64,000 bases of DNA. It comes from DASRDR01 sp035550795. GTDB taxonomy: Bacteria; Methylomirabilota; Methylomirabilia; Rokubacteriales; DASRDR01. A model generated the notes under the pieces. That model did no database searches and was not told where the DNA came from. It saw nothing but the letters and a program-made list of their open reading frames with translations. Positions within the stretch are counted from its first letter, which is position 1, and each line of letters begins with the position of its first letter. This document shows, piece after piece, positions 51,784-61,203 of the stretch. Both the position numbers and the translations under genes were made by a program. The stretch covers positions 124,001 to 188,000 of the forward strand of contig DASZOL010000052.1 in assembly GCA_035550795.1 (NCBI GenBank), read 5' to 3'.

Positions 51784-52524
51784 ATGCGGCGGCTGGCCAG
51801 GACCCTCACCGTGTGCGGGGTGCTGAGCGTCTGTCTTCTGCCCGTGACCGGGCTCGCCGGCGGCCGACACTCCGTCCAGCGCGGATTCCCCGGGCGGAGC
51901 GGCGTCCCCGTGCATGGCGGCGGATTCCGGGCGGTTCCCGAGTTCCGGCCAAAGGGCGCATTCGGCTCGCCGGGCGGATTCCCCTTTCCCGCGCAACCGG
52001 CTCACCACGGCCGGGCCAACCACGAATTCTTCGGCCACAAGTTTCCGGGCCGAATCTTCTTCCCGTGGTCCCCCTCCACGGTCTTCCTGTACACGCCCGG
52101 CGCTGCCTACGACTCGTCTCTGGACACGGCGTCTCCGGTCGTCACCGTCTCACCCACCATCTACGCCGCACCGAGCATCTACGTGTCTCCGCCCATCATG
52201 TCCTCCCAGGCGGCGCCAGCTCCGGCGGCGCCTTCCACGGAGTCGCCCCTGCCGAGCGTGGTAGAGCATCCAACGGGGCGCTACGAGCTCCGGGGGGACG
52301 GGGTGGCGACCCCTTACGTGTGGGTATGGATTCCCAAGCCCCCCGCGGAACCGCCCGCAGCGCCGCCCTCGTCGCCCGAAGAGCCGCGGGCGGCGACATC
52401 CGACTCAGCCAGCCGCACCAAGACGTATCGGTGGACCGACGAAGAAGGCACGACATTCTTCACAAATCGCCTCGAACGAATCCCCGACCCGTATCGCTCG
52501 AGGGTGGAGGAGACCGGCCAATAG
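51784..52524 (+). CDS. secreted protein with C-terminal DUF4124-like motif
   Basis: 246 residues. Signal peptide MRRLARTLTVCGVLSVCLLP ending near GLAGG. The mature protein is low-complexity, rich in Gly, Pro, Phe and Ser (GFPGRSGVPVHGGGFRAVPE; APAPAAPSTESPLP), with YVWVWIPKPP. The last 40 residues, TKTYRWTDEEGTTFFTNRLE, match the short DUF4124-type motif found in many exported proteins. GGGAGGGCGAACGGGAG precedes the ATG. It probably lies in the periplasm or outer envelope; function unknown. Confidence 0.75.
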   Translation: MRRLARTLTVCGVLSVCLLPVTGLAGGRHSVQRGFPGRSGVPVHGGGFRAVPEFRPKGAFGSPGGFPFPAQPAHHGRANHEFFGHKFPGRIFFPWSPSTVFLYTPGAAYDSSLDTASPVVTVSPTIYAAPSIYVSPPIMSSQAAPAPAAPSTESPLPSVVEHPTGRYELRGDGVATPYVWVWIPKPPAEPPAAPPSSPEEPRAATSDSASRTKTYRWTDEEGTTFFTNRLERIPDPYRSRVEETGQ

Positions 52525-52683
52525 AGCCGCGGCGCGGGCCCTTCGACCGGCGCGGGATGGTGAGGGCTCCGGTCAGCCGATAGCGCCCGCCCCGGACGGC
52601 GACGCCCTCTTCGCCGCCAGGCCTCCTATCCGCAAAGCATGGCGGTTCCTCGCGAGCAGGCCGGGCCCCGCCGGGCTCGACGC

Positions 52684-54549
52684 TCAGGACACCTCGCGGA
52701 GCTCGCGCGCGAACTGCTCCGCCCGGCGCCCGAGCAGCCCGCGAGGCTCCAGTCCACCCACGACGGCCACGAATCGCGGCGGGGACGTGTGCGGGTGGAC
52801 TGGGTGAATGGCGAGGCGGTGGGCCGGGAACTCGACGTGCAGGGTGTGCAGGTCCGCCGCCCCCGCCGCCCCCCCGTCGGCGAGGGCCGCCACCAGACGT
52901 CCGGCCAGCCTCCCGACGGGCTCGGCCTCGATCCCTTGCGGAGCGACGACGTCGAACCATGCGGTCGGCGTCACCACCCGGACCGTGCGCCTGGCAGCGG
53001 CATCCTCCTCCGGAGGCGCCAGGTGCGCCAGCGCCGGGCGAAGGTCCACCAGGGCCGGGCCCGCCGCGCTCGATGGGAGCGGCCCACCCGGCTCGCCGTC
53101 CCCTGGCTCCTCTCCCTCCTCAGGACGCCCGACACGCCGCGACAGGACTTCGAGCAGCGCGAGGGCGCCGGGGCGCCGCGCGGCAGCGACCAGGACAGCG
53201 TCGTCTAGGGGGGTCAGGACAACGACCCCGTCCCGAGCCCTGAGCGATAGTCGACCGACGAGACCGGGCACCGCCGGCTCGGCCACGACGCCGAGCACCC
53301 CCGCCAGACGAGCCGCCAGGCGAAGCACGCGGTCCCGGGATATCTCCCGCGGCGCCACGCATACGACGGCCAGGTCCGGACCCGGCGTCCAGTCCACCAC
53401 GACCGCGCGGTCACGCGAGAGCAGCGGGCCATACGGCGCGAACACCCGCGCGATCCGATCGAGGTCGAGCGGAGGCTCGGCGGGGGGCGGAGGGACCGCG
53501 GGGGCTGGAATGGCCGGCACGGGGACCGGCGCCGCGGCCGCGACCTCCGTCACCTGCGGAAGGTCGTCGTCCAGCGCGTCCCCGACCGACGGGGGCGACG
53601 CGGCGACGGGCTCCACCGTCACGACGGCGATGCCCTCAGGGACGCCGACGGCCGCCGGCTCCGCCATAGCGGCGCCCGCCCGCTCGGCGTCGGCGGCGGC
53701 CACGGCGACGCTCTGCGCCAGGATCGAGCTCGGAGCGGTGTCAGCCGCGGCCGCGACGCCCGCGTCGGCCTCGACGCGGGCCATTCCGGGCGGGACGGCC
53801 TCGCTGGACGAGCGGAGGAGCTCGTCGAACCAGGTCGGCTCCGGCACGAGCGGTCGCGGCTCGCCGCGCGTGGCGGGGACCGGCGACGGCTCCACGCTCA
53901 CCTCGGGACCGATCGGAGTGACCGCCGCAGGGGCCGATCGGCTCGGAGCCGGCTCGGGCGCGCTCGCCGGGACCGTCTCCGGCCGCGTCGCTGGCGCGAG
54001 CCCGGGCGCGCCACGCTCCGCTCTGCCTTCGCGGACCGGCTCGACACGGGCACGCCCGGCGTGGGGCGACCGCGGCGCCTGGGCATCCCCGCGGCCCGGT
54101 GCGGGACCGCGCCGATACGATCGAGCTGGAGGGCGCCGGTTGACCAAGGCCCTGAGGGGCAGCGCGAGGAGCGGCACCCAGACCAGCTGCAAGAGTGGAA
54201 TCAGCGGTGACCATCGGTGCGCGAGGCGCAGCGCGGCAGGGGCTGGCAGCGACCAGAGCCCGATGTAGGCGACGGTGTGGAGGGCCACCAGGCCAGCGTG
54301 AATGCCCAGCAGGACCGCCAGCGCCGCAAACCGCAATCCCAGGGGCCTCGTCCGCAGGAGGAGGAAGGCCAGGATCCCGTACACGAGCAGGGGCGCCGCG
54401 AGGAGCACCGCCTCCGGGACGACCACACCCATGGGGAACGCTCGGCCCTCCAGAGTGAGGGCGGCGGCCGCGTCGAGTGCGAGTACGCCTGCCACCAGGA
54501 GCCCGACGCCCCGCGTCCGGGGTTGCGAGAGCGCGCGCCGATGCGCCAT
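52684..54549 (-). CDS. membrane protein with C-terminal roadblock/LC7-like domains
   Basis: 621 residues. The N-terminal 130 residues have four hydrophobic helices (GVGLLVAGVLALDAAAAL, EAVLLAAPLLVYGILAFLLL, ALAVLLGIHAGLVALHTVAYIG, LQLVWVPLLALPL). About 230 Ala/Pro/Glu-rich residues follow as a flexible linker. The C-terminal 250 residues hold two roadblock-like units: YGPLLSRDRAVVVDWTPG to VVVLTPLDDAVLVAAARR, and TAWFDVVAPQGIEAEP to RFVAVVGGLEPRG. Roadblock domains bind small GTPases or each other (MglB type). It starts two bases after the REC-roadblock gene and is the last gene of the chemosensory operon; probably a membrane output or scaffold. Confidence 0.72.
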   Translation of the reverse strand: MAHRRALSQPRTRGVGLLVAGVLALDAAAALTLEGRAFPMGVVVPEAVLLAAPLLVYGILAFLLLRTRPLGLRFAALAVLLGIHAGLVALHTVAYIGLWSLPAPAALRLAHRWSPLIPLLQLVWVPLLALPLRALVNRRPPARSYRRGPAPGRGDAQAPRSPHAGRARVEPVREGRAERGAPGLAPATRPETVPASAPEPAPSRSAPAAVTPIGPEVSVEPSPVPATRGEPRPLVPEPTWFDELLRSSSEAVPPGMARVEADAGVAAAADTAPSSILAQSVAVAAADAERAGAAMAEPAAVGVPEGIAVVTVEPVAASPPSVGDALDDDLPQVTEVAAAAPVPVPAIPAPAVPPPPAEPPLDLDRIARVFAPYGPLLSRDRAVVVDWTPGPDLAVVCVAPREISRDRVLRLAARLAGVLGVVAEPAVPGLVGRLSLRARDGVVVLTPLDDAVLVAAARRPGALALLEVLSRRVGRPEEGEEPGDGEPGGPLPSSAAGPALVDLRPALAHLAPPEEDAAARRTVRVVTPTAWFDVVAPQGIEAEPVGRLAGRLVAALADGGAAGAADLHTLHVEFPAHRLAIHPVHPHTSPPRFVAVVGGLEPRGLLGRRAEQFARELREVS

Positions 54550-54551
54550 GT

Positions 54552-55409
54552 CTAGAGGGCCCGCAGGAGGTCGGGCACTACCTTCTTGACGTAGTACCGG
54601 GCCTTCCCGAGCGCCGCCGGCTCGTCGAGCACGATCGCCAGCACGGCGGAGTCGCCCACGATGCTCACCAGGACGAGCCCGCGCCCGTGCTCCAGGATCA
54701 GTCCCTGGACCTCGCCCCGCCCCAGCTCCTCGCCGAGCTCGTCGGAGGCCGAGGCAAGGCAGGCCGTCAGCGCGCCGAGCATCGCCGCGTCGCCAGCGCT
54801 CCCCGCCGTCCCGATCAGTTGGCCGCTACGGTCCGCTAGCACGACGGAGTGGACCCCTTCCCCGGTCGCGAGCCCGGTCAGGCATCCCTCGACGGTCGGA
54901 GCGGGCCGCTCCGGCGGTCTAGCCGGCACCACGGGCGGCACGGTCTGGACCACGCTCTCCGGCCGTTCCGTCGCGGACGGCACCGAGATCGCGGCCGCCG
55001 CGGCTAGCCCGTTTCCTGGGACGGTCACGGGCGGCGCCGGAGCAGCCAGCTTCAGGAGGTCGCTCACCTTTCCGGCCAGGTCCTCGGCCGAGAACGGCTT
55101 CTGCATCACGCCCGCCGACCCGACCCGGGCCGCACGGTCGACGACCGAGGTGTTCACGATTCCGGAGATCAACAGGACCGGGATGCGGTCGAGACGCGGG
55201 TTGGCCTTGACGAACTGACAGACCTCGTAGCCTTCCCGGTCGGGGAGCAGCACGTCGCACACGACGAGGTCCGGCTCATCGCGCTGGATGCGCTCGATGG
55301 CCTCGGTCCCCAGGCTTGCCTGGAGGACCTGCATCTGTCGGGACTCCAGGATCCGCTCGACCACCTTCCGGACGGTGAGGCTGTCGTCGACGATCAGCAC
55401 CTTAGGCAT
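54552..55409 (-). CDS. response regulator receiver fused to roadblock/LC7 domain
   Basis: 285 residues. 1-120: intact receiver with LIVDDSLTVRK, phospho-acceptor Asp in VVCDVLLPDREGYEVC, Ser in LLISGIV and Lys in VMQKPF. A 50-residue Pro/Val/Ala linker follows. 170-285: roadblock-like domain (GVHSVVLADRSGQLIGTAGS, GLILEHGRGLVLVSIVGDSA, AVLAIVLDE). A phosphorylation-controlled partner of an MglA-type GTPase or of the following membrane protein is plausible. The ATG overlaps the stop of the pseudo-receiver gene, with GGAGGG close upstream. Confidence 0.85.
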   Translation of the reverse strand: MPKVLIVDDSLTVRKVVERILESRQMQVLQASLGTEAIERIQRDEPDLVVCDVLLPDREGYEVCQFVKANPRLDRIPVLLISGIVNTSVVDRAARVGSAGVMQKPFSAEDLAGKVSDLLKLAAPAPPVTVPGNGLAAAAAISVPSATERPESVVQTVPPVVPARPPERPAPTVEGCLTGLATGEGVHSVVLADRSGQLIGTAGSAGDAAMLGALTACLASASDELGEELGRGEVQGLILEHGRGLVLVSIVGDSAVLAIVLDEPAALGKARYYVKKVVPDLLRAL

Positions 55410-55779
55410 GATGCCCTCCCGAGGACGCGAGCCTCTGGACTCGGTTCACGACGTCCGAGGCGTCGAACGTGCCCCCCAGGACCAGGTCTACGCCGGCCCG
55501 GGCGGCGGCGCCCGCCTGGGGGCCGTCAGGGGCGGCGAGGAGCAGGAACGGCAGGGCCTTGGTGCTGGGATCGCTGCGGATGATGCTGCACAGCTCGTAG
55601 CCGTCGAGCTCCGGAACGTCCTCCCGGCTGACGACCACGTCCGGCCGGTTCCACTCGAGGGCCGTCAGGGCGATCGAAGCGCTCGTCGCCTCGGCGACCT
55701 CGAATCCCGCCGCGGCCAGGGTCTCGGCCCCCAGCCGGCGCCGCTCGGCGTCTCCGTCAACCAGCAGGACTTTCGGCAT
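55402..55779 (-). CDS. degenerate (pseudo-)receiver domain protein
   Basis: 125 residues, a stand-alone receiver fold: MPKVLLVDGDAERRRLGAET, PDVVVSREDVPELDGYELC, LPFLLLAAPDGP, ending GGTFDASDVVNRV. The phospho-acceptor Asp is replaced (VVVSRED, Arg at that position), the acidic pair is VDGD, and the conserved Lys-Pro is Gly-Thr. It is therefore unlikely to be phosphorylated by CheA. It lies between cheA and the REC-roadblock gene and overlaps the latter by eight bases; a binding or scaffold role is inferred. Confidence 0.82.
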   Translation of the reverse strand: MPKVLLVDGDAERRRLGAETLAAAGFEVAEATSASIALTALEWNRPDVVVSREDVPELDGYELCSIIRSDPSTKALPFLLLAAPDGPQAGAAARAGVDLVLGGTFDASDVVNRVQRLASSGGHHA

Positions 55780-55856
55780 GGCTCACTCGGCGACCGTTGG
55801 ACGGCGACGGGAGATCCCGCGGCCACCGGGGACCAGGACGTGCGATCGGGAGCGGC

Positions 55857-58757
55857 TCATCGCAGGGCTCCGCTGGGCTCCACCTCTGGGGCGGCCATGA
55901 CGACGTCGCTGACCAAGCGCACGAAGGCCTGCTCGTCCACGGGCTTGGTGACGTAGTGCCTGACCCCCAGGCGCCGCGCCAAGGCCCAGTGCTTCTCCCC
56001 GGCCCGCGTCGTGAGGACGACGACGGGCACCTCGTGGGTCGATCGGCGGCGTCTCAAGTTCTCGATGAGCTCGTAGCCGTTGACCCGGGGCATCTCGAGG
56101 TCGGTGACCACGACGTCCACAGTCGTGTCGATCAGCCGCTCGAGGGCCTCGGCGCCGTCGTTGGCCGTCAGGACCTCGAATCCGCCCTTCTCGAGCATGT
56201 GCGCCACGAACCGCCGCACGCTGACAGAGTCGTCGACCAGCAGGACGCGGCGGGGGGGCCCTGCCGGCGCCCAGGACGCGGGACTCGCCGGAGAGGGCAC
56301 GGCGGGGCTCCGCGGCCCGGAGATCTCCGCGGAAGAGCTCTCGGCCAGGGTCAGGAGACGCGCCGGATCCACCACGAGGATGACGCGTCCTTCGCCCGTG
56401 ACCGTGGCGCCGCCGTACGGCGGCAGGTTGGCCAGCAGTCCGCCGATCGGCTTGATGACGACCTCCTCCTTGCCGACGATGGCGTCCACCACGACCGCGA
56501 ACGACCGCCCGCCAGCCCGGACGACGAGCACGGGGGGCACGGACTCCGCCCCTGCCTCTTCGGCCGCGAGGCCCAGGAGGCGATCGAGGCGATGGAGGTC
56601 GAGGAGGCGCCCTTCCACGCGGACCATCTCACCGCGTCCCCCGCCGCGGAGGTCCTGCAGCTGCGGGGTGGCGATGTGGCGAACGGCGTTCAGGGGCAGC
56701 GCGAAGGTCTCCCCGCCCGCCCGGACCAGCAACGCGTCGGCGATGGCCAGGGCGAGCGGCACCCGCAGGCGGAAGCGAGTCCCCGCGCCCAGCTTGGTCT
56801 CCACCTCGACCTCGCCGTTGACGCGGGCGATGTTGGTGCGGACCACGTCGAGACCCACCCCTCGCCCGGCGGCGTCCGTGACGCTCGCCGCCGTGCTGAA
56901 GCCCGACAGGAAGAGGAGGCCGAGGACCTCGCGCTCCTCCAGCCGGGCCGCCACCTCCGGCGCGAGCATGCCACGCCGGACGGCAAGCGCCCGTACGGCC
57001 TCCACGTCGATGCCTCGGCCGTCGTCCTCGACCTCCACGAACATCGCACCGCCTCGCTGGTATGCGGTCAGGGCGATGCGTCCCTCGGGCGGCTTGTCGC
57101 GCACCAGGCGCTCGGCCTCCGTCTCGATACCGTGGACGACGGCGTTCTGGATGAGGTGGAGGACGGGATCCGCGATCTGTTCGATGACGGCGTTGTCGAC
57201 CTCGACGGACTCGCCCGCGACCTCCAGCCGCACCGCCCGTCCGGTCGAGCCCGCAAGCTCGCGGACACGGCGCGGGAACCGCGCGAACAGCTTCCCGACG
57301 GGCACCATCCGCGCTCGGGTGATCTCGCCCCGGAGGCCGCCGGTCAGGCGCTGCACGTGCCGGGTGTCCTCGTCGATGCTGCGGATGGTGGCAGCGAGCT
57401 CCGCCTGGATCTCGCCGAGGTCGGCGGACAGCTCCCCGATGGTCCGCGCCAGGATGTTGAAGTCGTCGTAGCGGTCGAACTCGAGCTCCGCGAAGAGCTC
57501 CGACACCGGCGCGAACCCGTCCCGGGCGGGCGCCCCCGGCCTGGACGCGGCGACGTCCTCGTCGGTGAAGCGGAGGTGAGGATCGAGGTACTTGCCCTCG
57601 AAGTCCCGGACGGCCCGGTCCATCCGCCCGCGACTCACGCCAAGGAGGCCGCCGAGCCGCTCGAGCTGCTGGAAGCGGCGGGCGAGGCGGCTCCGGACGA
57701 TGACGAGCTCGCCGACTAGGTTCATGAGGGCGTCGAGGCGCCCGACGCTCACCCGGATGGTGGTCCGGACCGGACGCGGCGCCTCCAGCGTGCCGCCCGC
57801 CTCGGGCTCGGTGGGTCCCGGCTCCGGGGCCGGCGCCATCGGCTCCGAGGCCGCCTCCTGCGGAACGACCGCTTCCGGGGTGCCGACCGGGACCGGCTCG
57901 GCCAACGGCGCGACCTCCACCAGCGGGACCGCCGCCAGCGCCTGGATCGCGTCCTCGATGACGGTGGCGGGGTCGCCCGCCGGCGCGTCGGGAGCCGCGA
58001 GCAGCGCCTTGATGGCGTCGGTCGCCCGGAACAGCGTGTCCAGGACGACGGGGGACCAGCCAAGTCGACGCGCGCGCAGGGCGCCCAGGACGTCCTCGAC
58101 CTGGTGCGCGACCTGGCCCACGGCCTCGCAGCCGACCGTGTAGGCGGCCCCCTTGAGCGTGTGCACGGCCCGGAACAGGACCGGCAGCTCCTCCGCCTCG
58201 CCAGGGTCATGCCCGCCCCGCTCCAGGGCGACCAGCGCGCGCGTGATCGTCTCGAGATGCTCGGCCGACTCGGGACCGAAGTAGGCGAGGACGTCGCCAT
58301 GCTCCGCGAAGAAGCGCCGCGCGTCCCGCAGGAGAGCGTCGCCCAGACGCGGTGGCGAGGCGGCCGGCCCGCCGGGCTGGAAGAGCCCCGGATGCGCGGT
58401 CCGGAACGCCGCGACTGCTGCGCCGTCCTCGGCGCCGGTGGCGGCGATGCCGTCCAGTACCGGCTTGATGGCTGCCAGCAGGTCCACCACGAGACCGTGC
58501 AGGTCCGTACGCTGCCACGGCAGGGACGCGCCCTCGAGCACGGATTCGAGCAGCCCCGCCAGGCCGGCCGTTCCCGGGAAGCCGTGAAGGGCCGCGGCTC
58601 CCTTCAGACGGTGCGCGACGACCAAGAGCGGCGTGAGCGTCTCGGCCGGCGGCGCGGGATCGAGGAGCCGAGGCAGTCCCTCCTCCACCGTCGAGACGGT
58701 GTCCCACGCCTCCATCAGGAAGATGCCGCGCAGGAACTCTTGCTCCTGATCCGCCAT
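55857..58757 (-). CDS. cheA: CheA-type histidine kinase with C-terminal receiver
   Basis: 966 residues. Two HPt units: His49 in VAHRLKGAAALHG and His199 in VHTLKGAAYTVG. Then a Pro/Glu/Val-rich linker, the P3 dimerisation helix pair (RVSVGRLDALMNLVGELVIV), the ATPase domain with LIQNAVVHGIE (N box), VEDDGRGID and GRGVGLDVV (G boxes), the P5 CheW-like domain, and a receiver (about 845-966) with LLVDDSVSVRRF, Asp in VVVTDLEMP and Lys in VTKPVD. It autophosphorylates and passes phosphate to its own receiver, the CheY-like protein and the REC-roadblock protein. ATG start at 58757. Confidence 0.93.
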   Translation of the reverse strand: MADQEQEFLRGIFLMEAWDTVSTVEEGLPRLLDPAPPAETLTPLLVVAHRLKGAAALHGFPGTAGLAGLLESVLEGASLPWQRTDLHGLVVDLLAAIKPVLDGIAATGAEDGAAVAAFRTAHPGLFQPGGPAASPPRLGDALLRDARRFFAEHGDVLAYFGPESAEHLETITRALVALERGGHDPGEAEELPVLFRAVHTLKGAAYTVGCEAVGQVAHQVEDVLGALRARRLGWSPVVLDTLFRATDAIKALLAAPDAPAGDPATVIEDAIQALAAVPLVEVAPLAEPVPVGTPEAVVPQEAASEPMAPAPEPGPTEPEAGGTLEAPRPVRTTIRVSVGRLDALMNLVGELVIVRSRLARRFQQLERLGGLLGVSRGRMDRAVRDFEGKYLDPHLRFTDEDVAASRPGAPARDGFAPVSELFAELEFDRYDDFNILARTIGELSADLGEIQAELAATIRSIDEDTRHVQRLTGGLRGEITRARMVPVGKLFARFPRRVRELAGSTGRAVRLEVAGESVEVDNAVIEQIADPVLHLIQNAVVHGIETEAERLVRDKPPEGRIALTAYQRGGAMFVEVEDDGRGIDVEAVRALAVRRGMLAPEVAARLEEREVLGLLFLSGFSTAASVTDAAGRGVGLDVVRTNIARVNGEVEVETKLGAGTRFRLRVPLALAIADALLVRAGGETFALPLNAVRHIATPQLQDLRGGGRGEMVRVEGRLLDLHRLDRLLGLAAEEAGAESVPPVLVVRAGGRSFAVVVDAIVGKEEVVIKPIGGLLANLPPYGGATVTGEGRVILVVDPARLLTLAESSSAEISGPRSPAVPSPASPASWAPAGPPRRVLLVDDSVSVRRFVAHMLEKGGFEVLTANDGAEALERLIDTTVDVVVTDLEMPRVNGYELIENLRRRRSTHEVPVVVLTTRAGEKHWALARRLGVRHYVTKPVDEQAFVRLVSDVVMAAPEVEPSGALR

Positions 58758-58814
58758 CGTCTCGCTCGGGTCCCCCGGGGTCCTCGCTGCTCTCCGCGCC
58801 GCCTGCGGCCGACG

Positions 58815-61166
58815 TCAGGCCGCCAGCTTGAACCGCGCCAGGCTCCCCTGCAGCGCGTCCGCGAGCTTCACAAGCTCGTCCACGGTCCTGCGCGTCTGCA
58901 TGACGCCCTGCTCCGTCTGGACGGCGACGGTCGCGATCGACTGCATGGCCGCGGCGACCCCTTCGGCGCTCCGCACCTGATGCTGCGTGGCCAGCGAGAT
59001 CTCCTGGGCAAGCTCGGACGACCGCTCGGAGATCTCAGCGATCTGCTTCAGGCGCTCTCCCGCCTCGACCGTCACCCCGTAGCCGCTTTCCACCTCGCGC
59101 GTGCCTTGCTCCATCACCACGATCGCTTCCTGGGTCTCGACCTGCACGTTCCGGATCAGCAGGCCGATGTCCTTGGTCGCCTTGGCCGAGCGTTCCGCGA
59201 GCTTGCGCACCTCGTCCGCCACGATGGCGAAGCGAAGCCCGGCCTCGCCCGCGCCCGCCGCTTCGATCGCGGCGTTGAGGGCCAAGAGGTTGGTCTGCGA
59301 TGCGATGTCCTCGATCGTGTTGACGATGTCGGAGATCTCGAGCGACCGGTCGCCCAGGCTCTTGATCTTCTTCGCGATTGCCTGGACCTCGCCGCGAATG
59401 CGCTGCATGCCGTCGAGGCTGTTCCGCACGGCCCCGTCGCCCTTCTGGGCGGCTTCCAGCGCCTCCCGCGCCGCACGGGCCGACGCGTCGGCGCTGGTCG
59501 CGACCCTGCGCACCGACTGCGTCAGCTCCTCGACGGCGCCCGAGACGCCCTGGGCCTCACGGGACTGCGCCTGGGCCCCGTCAGCCATCTGCTCGCTGGC
59601 CTGGATCATCTCGCCGGCGCTGGCGGCGACCTGGACCGTCGCCTGGCGCGCGTCGCGAATGAGGGCCTCGATCTCGTCCACCATGACGTTGATCGCGTCG
59701 ACCACGTTGCCGAGCACGTCGGCCGTGACCTCGCCGCGCTTCGTGAGGTCGCCTCCGGCGATCTCCGTGGCCGTATCCAGGAAGCGCGTGACGTTCCGCT
59801 GGAGCTCCTCACGCTTGCGCCGTTCCTCGTCGCGCTCGGCCTCCGTGCGAACCTGCCCGCGCAGCCGGCCGACCGTGTCGTTGAACGTGCTGGCCAGCTG
59901 GCCGATCTCGTCCGTGGATCGCACGCGTACTTCGACCCCCAGATCCCCGGTGCTCAGGCGTCGGGCCGCCTGGCTGAGCTCCAGCAGCGGCTGGCTGATG
60001 CGGCGCCCGAGGACGGCGCCGGCCGCGATCAGGGCCACAACGGCCAGGACCAGCACCCCGACCAGCAAACCGGTCAAGGCGCGGCGCTGGGCGCTCAGCT
60101 GGTCCAGGGCGGCGAACGCCACCTTCTTGTCCTGACCGACGATCGCGGCCCAGCCGAGGCCCGCGAACTCCGGGAGGTCCCGGAACTGACCCTTGGTGGC
60201 GCCGACCGCGTAGCCGACCACCTGACCTCGCTGCGGCTCGCCGCCGGGCGCGTCCGCGCCGTCGACCAGGTACCCAGCCTTGGCGCCCTCCTTCGCCGCC
60301 GCCTCGGCCGCGGGTACCCGCCGCTGGAGCAGGTTGCCCTCGTCGGACATGATGACGCGACGATCGTGGTTGGCGCCGGTGTCGGCGAGCAGCATGCCCG
60401 TACGACGGACCATCACCTTAACGTCGGACCCGGGCAGCTTCTGCGCCGCCTGCGTCGCGAGGGCCTGCACGGCGGAGATGTCGAGCACGGCCTTGAGCAC
60501 GCCGAGCGGCTCCTGCGTCCGGGGATTGTCGATCCGCGCGCTGACGTCGATCGACCACACGCCGGCCGACTCGTCGAATCCGACCTTGCCGATGTCCAGG
60601 CCCTTGGTCCAGGCGTTCACCCACCATCCCTCGTCGCTCTGGACGAAGTCGGAGGTCATGTTGCTGATGCCCGTGTTGTAGCCGCTCTTGTCGGTGAAGA
60701 AGACCTCCTTGAAGACCTTCGCCTGCGCGACTTGGTCCTTGAGGTACTGCGTCGCCCCGGGCAGCGGGTTCAGGCTTCGCACCCCCGCCATCTCGACCTC
60801 GATGCGCTTGATGGCGTCGGCTTGGCTGGCTATCGCCGGGTAGCCGGGCCAGCCACGCTGCCGGGCGAGTGCGTCGGCCCGGACGGCCGCGTCCACGATC
60901 ACGGGGTCGGACGCCCAGGTGAGCACGTCGCGGACTCGCTCCTCCATGTAGACGTCCAGCTGGCCCACCAGATCCTTGGCCGCGCTGGTCACCGTCAGCT
61001 GCGCCGTCTCCTGTAGGTTCCGGTCGAACGCATCCGCGGAGCGGCGCAACACCAGGTAGCCGAACACACCCAGCAGCACGAGCGGGGCGAGGCCGACCAG
61101 GAGCATCTGTGTCGTCAACTTCGAGCGGATCCCGGTGCCCGCCATTCTGCGACTTTCCTTGCTCAC
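58815..61166 (-). CDS. methyl-accepting chemotaxis protein, double-Cache type
   Basis: 783 residues from GTG 61166 (GGAGGG upstream). First membrane helix at about 20-42 (TQMLLVGLAPLVLLGVFGYL), a large periplasmic domain (about 45-360; WWVNAWTKGLDIGKVGFDES is dCache-like), second helix LTGLLVGVLVLAVVALIAAG, a HAMP domain (ISQPLLELSQAARRLSTGDL) and a second HAMP-like stretch, then the coiled-coil signalling tip IEDIASQTNLLALNAAIEAA, EAGLRFAIVADEVRKLAERS. No CheR-tethering pentapeptide is seen at the C terminus. Downstream of cheW, 56 bases before cheA. Confidence 0.92.
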   Translation of the reverse strand: MSKESRRMAGTGIRSKLTTQMLLVGLAPLVLLGVFGYLVLRRSADAFDRNLQETAQLTVTSAAKDLVGQLDVYMEERVRDVLTWASDPVIVDAAVRADALARQRGWPGYPAIASQADAIKRIEVEMAGVRSLNPLPGATQYLKDQVAQAKVFKEVFFTDKSGYNTGISNMTSDFVQSDEGWWVNAWTKGLDIGKVGFDESAGVWSIDVSARIDNPRTQEPLGVLKAVLDISAVQALATQAAQKLPGSDVKVMVRRTGMLLADTGANHDRRVIMSDEGNLLQRRVPAAEAAAKEGAKAGYLVDGADAPGGEPQRGQVVGYAVGATKGQFRDLPEFAGLGWAAIVGQDKKVAFAALDQLSAQRRALTGLLVGVLVLAVVALIAAGAVLGRRISQPLLELSQAARRLSTGDLGVEVRVRSTDEIGQLASTFNDTVGRLRGQVRTEAERDEERRKREELQRNVTRFLDTATEIAGGDLTKRGEVTADVLGNVVDAINVMVDEIEALIRDARQATVQVAASAGEMIQASEQMADGAQAQSREAQGVSGAVEELTQSVRRVATSADASARAAREALEAAQKGDGAVRNSLDGMQRIRGEVQAIAKKIKSLGDRSLEISDIVNTIEDIASQTNLLALNAAIEAAGAGEAGLRFAIVADEVRKLAERSAKATKDIGLLIRNVQVETQEAIVVMEQGTREVESGYGVTVEAGERLKQIAEISERSSELAQEISLATQHQVRSAEGVAAAMQSIATVAVQTEQGVMQTRRTVDELVKLADALQGSLARFKLAA

Positions 61167-61203
61167 GGTGGTTCCCTCCTCGCGACGTGCGCGCATCGTA
61201 GCC

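Noticed and set aside
58104..61016. A 970-codon plus-strand open frame opposite CheA and the MCP
   Set aside because: It is a compositional mirror of two well-supported genes; no motif or start site.
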